Positions 58,878 to 64,000 of a stretch of 64,000 nucleotides of DNA are shown in pieces. Position numbers and translations under genes: made by a program. The notes beneath the pieces were generated by a model. The model saw nothing but the letters and a program-made list of their open reading frames with translations, was not told the DNA's origin and did no database searches. Each line of letters opens with the position of its first letter. Position 1 is the stretch's first letter. The stretch is from Gluconacetobacter johannae (GTDB taxonomy: Bacteria; Pseudomonadota; Alphaproteobacteria; Acetobacterales; Acetobacteraceae): the NCBI RefSeq assembly GCF_014174305.1, contig NZ_JABEQH010000010.1:62001-126000 (forward strand). The letters are read 5' to 3'.

Positions 58878-60044
58878 TTGGGAACCGGGGCGGCAGACGA
58901 CATGCAGGATGAAAACGACACGACGGAAGGCGCCGGGCACCACGAGGCAGTCGCCGAAGCACACCCCGAGGCGCAGCAAGAGGCCCCGGACGCGATGGGA
59001 AACGACGTGCTGGGCGGCCACGTGCTGGACCAGTCCGAGATCGACAGTCTTCTTGGGCACAGTTTCGCCGGTTTTCCCGCCCGGGAAGAAAGCGGCATGG
59101 AACGGGTCATCAAGGCCGGTTTCGTCGCGTACGAGCGCCTGCCCATGCTCGAGATCGTGTTCGACCGCCTTGTCAGGATCCTGTCGTCCACGCTCCGCAG
59201 TTTCACGAACGACAATGTCGAAATCACGATCGAGAGCATCCGGTCGATGCGTTTCGGCGACTACATGAACGCCATACCGTCATCATCCCTGTTCGCGGTC
59301 TTCAAGGCCGTGCAATGGGAAAATTACGGTCTCGTCGTGGTCGACTCCTCCCTGTCCTATTCGGTCATCGACACGCTGATGGGCGGCCTGCGTGGATCCG
59401 GCCACGCAGGCGTGGCGGGACGCCCGCACACCGCCATCGAGAGGTCGTTGATCGAGAAGCTCGTCACACTGACGCTCAATGATCTTTCGATCGCCTTCAG
59501 CCCCGTTTCCGCCATTACCCTTGCGTTCGAGAGGCTGGAGATCAGCGCGCGCTTCGCCGCGATCGCACGCGCGTCGAATGCGGTGGTCACGGCCAAGCTC
59601 CATATCGACATGGAGGACCGAAACGGAAATCTGGACCTGGTCATTCCCTATGCGACGCTCGAGCCTGTCCGCGACCAGCTGTCCCAGCAATTCATGGGCG
59701 AAAGGTTCGGCCGCGATTCAATATGGGAGGATCACCTGGTTTCCGAGATTCTGGAAACCGACGTGCAGGTTTCCGCGGTGTTCGAGGAGAAGACCGTTGC
59801 CCTGTCCGAACTTCTGGGCCTTCAGCCCGGCATGCGGATTACCTTCCCCCACCAGCGTGGCACACCGATTCATGTCCGGCTCCAGAGCGGCCAGACCCCG
59901 TTGTTCGAGGGACGACTCGGCAAGCTGCATGGCAAGGCGGCCGTGAAGATCGAGCGGCGACTCATTCCGTCCGACAGCCAGCACCACAACGACGCGCACG
60001 TTCCCACACCCCCGTCGTCGGGTGGGCACGAGAGCAAGGCCTGA
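58878..60044 (+). CDS. fliM: Flagellar motor switch protein FliM
   Basis: Predicted 388 residues from a TTG; an ATG at 58902 would shorten it by 8. The N-terminal part has LGGHVLDQSEIDSLLG, the FliM signature region. The middle CheC-like domain follows (FTNDNVEITIESIRSMRFGDYMNAI). A C-terminal SpoA domain reads LSELLGLQPGMRITFP and LFEGRLGKLHGKAAVKIERRL. FliM receives CheY-P and forms the C ring with FliG and FliN. It lies between fliL and a DUF6468-type gene, apart from the fliFGHNOP operon. Confidence 0.93.
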   Translation: MGTGAADDMQDENDTTEGAGHHEAVAEAHPEAQQEAPDAMGNDVLGGHVLDQSEIDSLLGHSFAGFPAREESGMERVIKAGFVAYERLPMLEIVFDRLVRILSSTLRSFTNDNVEITIESIRSMRFGDYMNAIPSSSLFAVFKAVQWENYGLVVVDSSLSYSVIDTLMGGLRGSGHAGVAGRPHTAIERSLIEKLVTLTLNDLSIAFSPVSAITLAFERLEISARFAAIARASNAVVTAKLHIDMEDRNGNLDLVIPYATLEPVRDQLSQQFMGERFGRDSIWEDHLVSEILETDVQVSAVFEEKTVALSELLGLQPGMRITFPHQRGTPIHVRLQSGQTPLFEGRLGKLHGKAAVKIERRLIPSDSQHHNDAHVPTPPSSGGHESKA

Positions 60045-60101
60045 TCGTTCCCTCATCAACCGCAGCCTCGCAACCGGGCCGGACTGGAGACCATTGAGCA
60101 G

Positions 60102-60779
60102 ATGCTGACACAGATCCAGATGATCATTGAGGTCATGCTGTCGTTCTTCCTGCTTTTGGGAATAATCTACAGCTTCTACCTCGGCCGGGTCCTGTCGAAC
60201 CTGAAGCGGGACCGTTCGAGCCTTCTCGCTTTCGTCGAAAAGCTGGAAAACAGCGTGCAGAGGGCCGAGGAATCGGTCGAGAAGCTCCGCATCGCCGGCG
60301 AGGTCAGCGGACGCCCGCTGAGCAGGATGATCGAGGAGGCCAAGATGGCGATGACGGAACTCGACGGCCTGGCGGGCAAGGCCGATGCCTCGGCCGATCG
60401 TCTCCAGGCGCTGGTCACCCAGGTCATCACCCAGGAGAGCCAGCTTAAAAATCTGATTGAACAAGCCGAGAGCGTCAGGGAACCGGCTCGCCCTCCGGAG
60501 CCACCGTCCTCCCCGTCACACGTGAAAGCCGAGCCCGCCGACACGACCCCACGCGCACCAGACCCATCCGATTCCGTCACCGGTTCTCAGGTCGACACGC
60601 ATAGTGTGGCGATCGGCACGGAAAAAGGGGGGGCTGGCGCGTCCGTACACCGGCTGAAGCCGGATACCCCCGTCAGGAAGGCGGCAGTCGCGGACAACGT
60701 CACTGTTTCCGCACCCACCTCCATTACCCGTGCCCGGTCATACAAGAAGGCGCTCAAAAAAAAGCTCTTTGCGGACTGA
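60102..60779 (+). CDS. DUF6468-type flagellar cluster protein
   Basis: A 225-residue protein with one N-terminal transmembrane segment (about residues 6-27), a cytoplasmic coiled-coil region LSNLKRDRSSLLAFVEKLENSVQRAEESVEKLR and MTELDGLAGKADASADRLQALV at about 30-110, then a disordered Pro/Asp-rich tail ending in a basic KKALKKKLF. Membrane-anchored coiled-coil proteins annotated DUF6468 occur after fliM in alphaproteobacteria, and this gene fits in layout and place. Function unknown. It is 57 bases after fliM and probably in the same transcript. Confidence 0.72.
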   Translation: MLTQIQMIIEVMLSFFLLLGIIYSFYLGRVLSNLKRDRSSLLAFVEKLENSVQRAEESVEKLRIAGEVSGRPLSRMIEEAKMAMTELDGLAGKADASADRLQALVTQVITQESQLKNLIEQAESVREPARPPEPPSSPSHVKAEPADTTPRAPDPSDSVTGSQVDTHSVAIGTEKGGAGASVHRLKPDTPVRKAAVADNVTVSAPTSITRARSYKKALKKKLFAD

Positions 60780-61039
60780 CCCGGATTTGCGGCGGCCTGG
60801 CGCCGATCCGCGGGATCATGATCTCCGGAATTGCAGATGGCAGTAGAACCACTTGGTCCGGACGCTCGCGGTGCGCGGGCGGAAAGAGCGCATCGAGCGC
60901 CGGCACGGCGCCTTCCGGCATTTTTCCTCGATAAAAATCCAGAAAAAGCCCCTCACCTTACCTTCTCTTAGCCATTTACCGCTCTACTGAGTCTTGCACT
61001 GGCTTACCCGCTAGTCTGACTCGATATGGAGCAAACACC
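60780..61039. other. Upstream region of flagellin
   Basis: A 260-base gap without a gene. The 100 bases before the flagellin GTG are pyrimidine-rich and AT-richer than average, as expected for a strong promoter and leader. GGAG eight bases before the GTG is the ribosome binding site. No convincing sigma28 or sigma54 element was identified. Confidence 0.4.
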
Positions 61040-62017
61040 GTGTCTCTTTCCGTTAATACCAATCTCTCGGCGATGGTCGCCCTCGAGACCCTGAACGCGA
61101 CTCAGACCCAGCTGAGCCAGACGGAAAACGCCGTCTCCACCGGCAAGAAGGTCTCGACCGCCGCCGACAACGCCGCTGCTTTCGGCATCTCGCAGCAGAT
61201 GCAGGGCAACGTCTCCGGCCAGAGCGCCGTGAATGATGGCCTGTCCTTCGCGGCCCAGATCGTCAGCAACACGACCTCTGCCGCCAACAGCATCATCACT
61301 GTCCTCCAAGAGGTCCAGAAGGCCGTTACCTCGCTGGGGAGCAACTACGGCAACGCGACGTCCCTCAACCAGGTCGGCCAGCAGATCACGGGCTATCTCC
61401 AGCAGATCGACACCATCGCCCAGACCGCGACGACCAATGGCGTGAACCTGCTCTCCGGCAGCACGACCGACGGCCTGGGGATCACCACGAACAGCCTGCA
61501 ATATGTGACGGGCCTGCAGGGCAGCACGGCGACCATCACGGGCTTCAACAGCTCCATTGTCAGCAACGCGAACACCTTGAACGGCACGGCTGGCCCCACG
61601 GCCAGCATCGGCACGAGCCTGACCGACGCGCTGGGGCTGACATCGGCTGGCGGCACGGCTGGCGCCTCTCCGACCTCGAACGTATTCGTGACCTCGAGCG
61701 GCACCCTGAGCGGCGCCTTCAGCGGCGCGGGCACTGGCGCGATCAGCGCGATGATCGCCCAGGTGCAGCACGCCATCACCGCGATGGCGAACGTCACGTC
61801 GAGCCTCGGCGCCAACAGCAACGTCATCTCCAGCATGATGTCCTATGGTCAGAACGTCTCCGACAACCTGACCGCCGGCATCGGCGCGCTGACGGACGCC
61901 GACATGTCGGCCGAGAGCGCGCAGTTGACCTCGCTGCAGACCAAGCAGTCTCTGGCGATCAAGTCGCTGACGATCGCGAACGGTCAGTCCCAGAACATCC
62001 TCTCGCTGTTCCAGTAA
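61040..62017 (+). CDS. fliC: Flagellin
   Basis: A 325-residue filament protein. The D0/D1 N-terminal helices are VNTNLSAMVALETLNATQTQLSQTENAVSTGKKV and AADNAAAFGISQQMQGNV, and the C-terminus is SAQLTSLQTKQSLAIKSLTIANGQSQNILSLFQ. The centre is Ser/Thr/Ala/Gly-rich and short, offering many O-glycosylation positions; a GT25 glycosyltransferase gene is 3.5 kb upstream. It starts with GTG preceded by GGAG. It appears monocistronic, and no flaF or flbT gene follows. Confidence 0.95.
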   Translation: MSLSVNTNLSAMVALETLNATQTQLSQTENAVSTGKKVSTAADNAAAFGISQQMQGNVSGQSAVNDGLSFAAQIVSNTTSAANSIITVLQEVQKAVTSLGSNYGNATSLNQVGQQITGYLQQIDTIAQTATTNGVNLLSGSTTDGLGITTNSLQYVTGLQGSTATITGFNSSIVSNANTLNGTAGPTASIGTSLTDALGLTSAGGTAGASPTSNVFVTSSGTLSGAFSGAGTGAISAMIAQVQHAITAMANVTSSLGANSNVISSMMSYGQNVSDNLTAGIGALTDADMSAESAQLTSLQTKQSLAIKSLTIANGQSQNILSLFQ

Positions 62018-62195
62018 TCTTCCCCCCGCGAGAGGGATACGTGCCGATCGTCAGGTGATCGTGCCGCGTATTTTTCATGGTTGTCGGAAGGCGGAGCGCA
62101 GCGAAGCCGGAAGACAGCCATGGATCGTTCCTGGTTTCCAGGGCCGGGTCTTGTATCGAGGGTGGACGCATTGTCGTCATGGCGCCCGCCTTCGA

Positions 62196-62270
62196 TCAGG
62201 ACCGGGCCTCGGCCAGACTATAGAATAGTTCGCCATCGAACCGTTCATCGTGCGGCGCGCCATTTGCAAT
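62196..62270 (-). pseudogene. Transposase C-terminal remnant (IS3-like)
   Basis: On the minus strand one frame reads NGAPHDERFDGELFYSLAEARS and stops. The ELFYSLAEAR end is typical of the integrase-core C-terminus of IS3-family transposases (NG...ELLN-E-x-FYSLxEA), with about ten residues missing in the middle. No other transposase sequence or terminal repeat was found. It marks a decayed insertion between flagellin and flgC. Confidence 0.45.
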
Positions 62271-62340
62271 GCGCGATGGATCCATTCCCCGAGGCTGATG
62301 TCATGCCAGCCGGCGAAAGCAATGCCATTGCGGGTTGGCC

Positions 62341-62497
62341 AGGTCGGATTCCGCCCGGACCCGGCAAGGACCTCGGCCCTTGCATCCCATTCCATTTATA
62401 AAATCTTGGGTTCCAGAAGGCTGGACACTTTGATGGGTCAGAAGGTCGGGCTTTGCCCGAACCCACAAGGGCCTGAGGCCCTGGACCCCGATCATGG
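62341..62497. repeat. Composite palindromic repeat (copy R6)
   Basis: Two successive modules. The first is degenerate and reads CGGCAAGGACCTCGGCCCTT then GCATCCCATTCCATTTATAA. The second begins AAGGTCGGGCTTTGCCCGAA and continues ACAAGGGCCTGAGGCCCTGG. Here the second module is in direct orientation, whereas in the 15921 copy it is inverted. It fills part of the 569-base gap between flagellin and flgC; the rest of that gap holds only the transposase remnant. Confidence 0.78.
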
Positions 62498-62586
62498 AGA
62501 AGGCGAAATCAGTCTCTTTATACGCGCAGACCAATCCAAAAAGGACGAACCACGGCCTTCGACGAAAGGGAGAGACTCTTCCCCGT

Positions 62587-62994
62587 CTACTTCATCAGAT
62601 TGATGGTACGCGTCAGCATGGAACGGGTGATCTGCATGGTGTTGAGATTGGCCTCGTATGAGTGCTGGGCCTCATGCGTGTCCATGATCTCGACCATCGA
62701 GTTCACGTTCGGCATCTTGACGTAGCCTCGGGCGTCCGCGGCCGGATGTGACGGGTCGTACCGCGTTTCGAACGGCGTCTGGTCCTGCCCGATCTCTTTG
62801 ATCTTCACCCCGGAAACCCCGGATTCCTGATCCAGGGCCTCCTTGAACGTGATCGTTTTCCGCCGATACGGATTGGCGCCGGGGGTGGTGCCCGTGGTGT
62901 CCTTGTTGGCAAGGTTCTCCGCCGCGACCCGCAGCCGTTCCGCCTGCGCGCGCATGCCGTCGGCGGAAACCTCCATGGTGCTCGAGAAATCCAT
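62587..62994 (-). CDS. flgC: Flagellar proximal rod protein FlgC
   Basis: A 135-residue rod protein. Conserved parts are MEVSADGMRAQAERLRVAAENLANKDTT at the N-terminus, GYVKMPNVNSMVEIMDTHEAQHSYEANLNTMQITRSML at the C-terminus, both typical of FlgC. It follows flgB by 15 bases. fliE, which commonly comes next, is absent; the gap downstream holds a repeat and a transposase remnant. Confidence 0.94.
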   Translation of the reverse strand: MDFSSTMEVSADGMRAQAERLRVAAENLANKDTTGTTPGANPYRRKTITFKEALDQESGVSGVKIKEIGQDQTPFETRYDPSHPAADARGYVKMPNVNSMVEIMDTHEAQHSYEANLNTMQITRSMLTRTINLMK

Positions 62995-63009
62995 ATCTCA
63001 CTCCCGCCG

Positions 63010-63426
63010 CTAAGGGGTCGTTCCGAGGACTGTCGTGAACATCGACACGTAATGGCTGTAGACGGTCGTCGCGAAACGCTGCTGGTCGTTGGTGTCCGCG
63101 ACCTTCTCAAGCTGGTCTTCAAGCGAGACTTCGTTTCCGTCGGGTGACTGGGCGCCGCCGACCCGGTCCGCCCGCGCGCTTCCTCCCTGCCCGGACATGT
63201 GGCCCGGTTCGGTCTGTGCAAGCGTCATGGTCATCTGTGTCTGCAGGACGCCCTGGAATGGCGAAACATCCTTCGGTACATAACCGGGCGTATTCGCATT
63301 GGCGACATTGCCGGCGAGCATGGACTCACGGGACTCGAGCCATTTCAACCGACGATCGGCCAGCCCAAGCAGATCCGTCCCGCCTTGCGCTGATGCTGCC
63401 TGCGAGGATGACAATGCTTCGAGCAT
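63010..63426 (-). CDS. flgB: Flagellar rod protein FlgB
   Basis: A 138-residue protein. LADRRLKWLESRESMLAGNVANANTPGYVPKDVSPF is the FlgB N-terminal rod motif, and the C-terminus has LEDQLEKVADTNDQQRFATTVYSHYVSMFTTVLG. It forms the start of the rod with FlgC. It is first of a two-gene flgB-flgC unit, divergent from the unidentified gene at the right edge. Confidence 0.92.
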   Translation of the reverse strand: MLEALSSSQAASAQGGTDLLGLADRRLKWLESRESMLAGNVANANTPGYVPKDVSPFQGVLQTQMTMTLAQTEPGHMSGQGGSARADRVGGAQSPDGNEVSLEDQLEKVADTNDQQRFATTVYSHYVSMFTTVLGTTP

Positions 63427-63731
63427 ACGACGTCAGTGTCCTTCCGCTTTTTTCCGCGCCTGTTCCACGGCCCAGGTGCGACATGGTGGCGCGGCCGCAC
63501 CGAATGGCGTTCGATTGACCTGATAACCATAGTTGCCTCAACGGTGCAATGCTGTTTCGGCATTCCGGCCGTCCGCCCTGACATGGGCCGACATGGCGCG
63601 CGCGATGGATGGACGCGTCGACGGCAACCGATTAGCCTTGGATCATCTCATGCACTTCGAAACCGCGGGCACCGATCTGTAGCGGACGCCGCCTGCCGGC
63701 AGGCGGCACGACACAAACCACTGGAATAAAG
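63427..63731. promoter_or_regulatory. Divergent intergenic region with a perfect palindrome
   Basis: These 305 bases separate flgB from the gene at the right edge and should hold both promoters. GCCGCCTGCCGGCAGGCGGC at 63688-63707 is a perfect 20-base palindrome, 24 bases before the ATG of the right-hand gene. It could be an operator; no T run follows it. No gene is supported here. Confidence 0.45.
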
Positions 63732-64000
63732 ATGCAAGAAGCAGAAACGGCGTCACCAGGCGAGAATGAAGCAACGCAGCCCATGAACGTCGCGCTTTGG
63801 AAAGACGCCCTGTTGCAGTCTCCGACCCCGGACAATCTTTCCCGGCTCTTCAAGGCCCTCTTTTCGTCAGAACAGGGCCTTGAGGCCGTCCGTCTGGCCC
63901 TTGAGGTCGTCTCCAGCCATCCGGACGATATGGCCCTGACCATAACGGCGGCGGACCTGATCTCGAAACACACGGCCCGGCACGACATCGTGGCGACGCT
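63732..64000 (+). CDS. Unidentified gene, 5' part (runs off the window)
   Basis: An open frame of 89 codons from the ATG at 63732 continues past the edge. The visible protein starts MQEAETASPGENEATQPMNV and then becomes helical: LWKDALLQSPTPDNLSRLFKALF, EQGLEAVRLALEVVSSHPDD and TITAADLISKH. The helix-turn-helix spacing resembles TPR-like repeats, as in some glycosyltransferases and flagellar accessory proteins, but no family can be named from this part. GGAATAAAG precedes the ATG as a possible ribosome binding site. Confidence 0.6.
   Translation, partial: MQEAETASPGENEATQPMNVALWKDALLQSPTPDNLSRLFKALFSSEQGLEAVRLALEVVSSHPDDMALTITAADLISKHTARHDIVAT

Noticed and set aside
61018-61028. CTCGATAT before flagellin as a sigma28 -10 element.
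   Set aside because: Only partial agreement with the consensus, no TAAA box at the right distance, and it is too close to the ribosome binding site.
62052-62075. A rho-independent terminator after flagellin (CGATC...GATCG then ATTTTT).
   Set aside because: The stem is only five bases and the T run starts about nine bases after it, so the case is too weak to list.
1-64000. CRISPR arrays, prophage genes, restriction or other defence systems.
   Set aside because: No regular repeat-spacer pattern, no integrase, terminase, portal, methyltransferase-restriction pair or known defence domain was seen. The tandem and palindromic repeats have no spacers.

Overview
The window reads as chromosome from a high-GC alphaproteobacterium of the Acetobacteraceae, probably close to Gluconacetobacter or Komagataeibacter. 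This is inferred from the very GC-rich coding style, the hopanoid transport genes (hpnN, hpnL), dense four-base start/stop overlaps, and a scattered family of small GC-rich palindromic repeats between genes. No 16S gene is present, so the genus is an inference.

Left part (1-15.9 kb): the 3' end of rmlD and a GT2 glycosyltransferase (cell-surface polysaccharide); a DUF1800/DUF1501 pair divergent from a diguanylate cyclase; an RND efflux permease and an NCS1 permease; an SDR oxidoreductase divergent from gmk; hldE with an AGE-fold sugar isomerase; and dnaB, preceded by DnaA-box-like sites.

16.2-19.8 kb: a compact four-gene module of GT2 glycosyltransferase, NodS-like methyltransferase, PIG-L deacetylase and an acyl-CoA-dehydrogenase-fold protein without the usual catalytic Glu. 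The chemistry parallels NodC-NodB-NodS of lipochitooligosaccharide synthesis. It is the best candidate here for an undescribed pathway.

19.9-44.5 kb: mlaE-mlaF-radA-yigZ; a candidate small RNA with an anti-Shine-Dalgarno loop; ugd; a Bcr/CflA-type MFS pump; a TetR regulator with a perfect palindromic operator facing a membrane protein; fdhD-ydeP; a DUF3297 gene and sulfide:quinone oxidoreductase; a riboflavin operon (FMN riboswitch, ribD-ribE-ribBA-ribH) running on towards hpnL and hpnN; an entericidin-like peptide; a sodium:solute symporter coupled to a serine hydrolase lipoprotein; a hotdog thioesterase; and tRNA-Arg(ACG).

44.9-64 kb: a flagellar block starting right after the tRNA, visibly less GC-rich than the rest. 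It holds fliF-fliG-fliH-fliN-fliO-fliP, flgG-flgA-flgH divergent from flgF, flgK-flgL, a GT25 glycosyltransferase, a lipoprotein of unknown role, fliL-fliM with a DUF6468-type protein, flagellin, and flgB-flgC. A transposase remnant and a repeat lie between flagellin and flgC. The window ends inside an unidentified gene.
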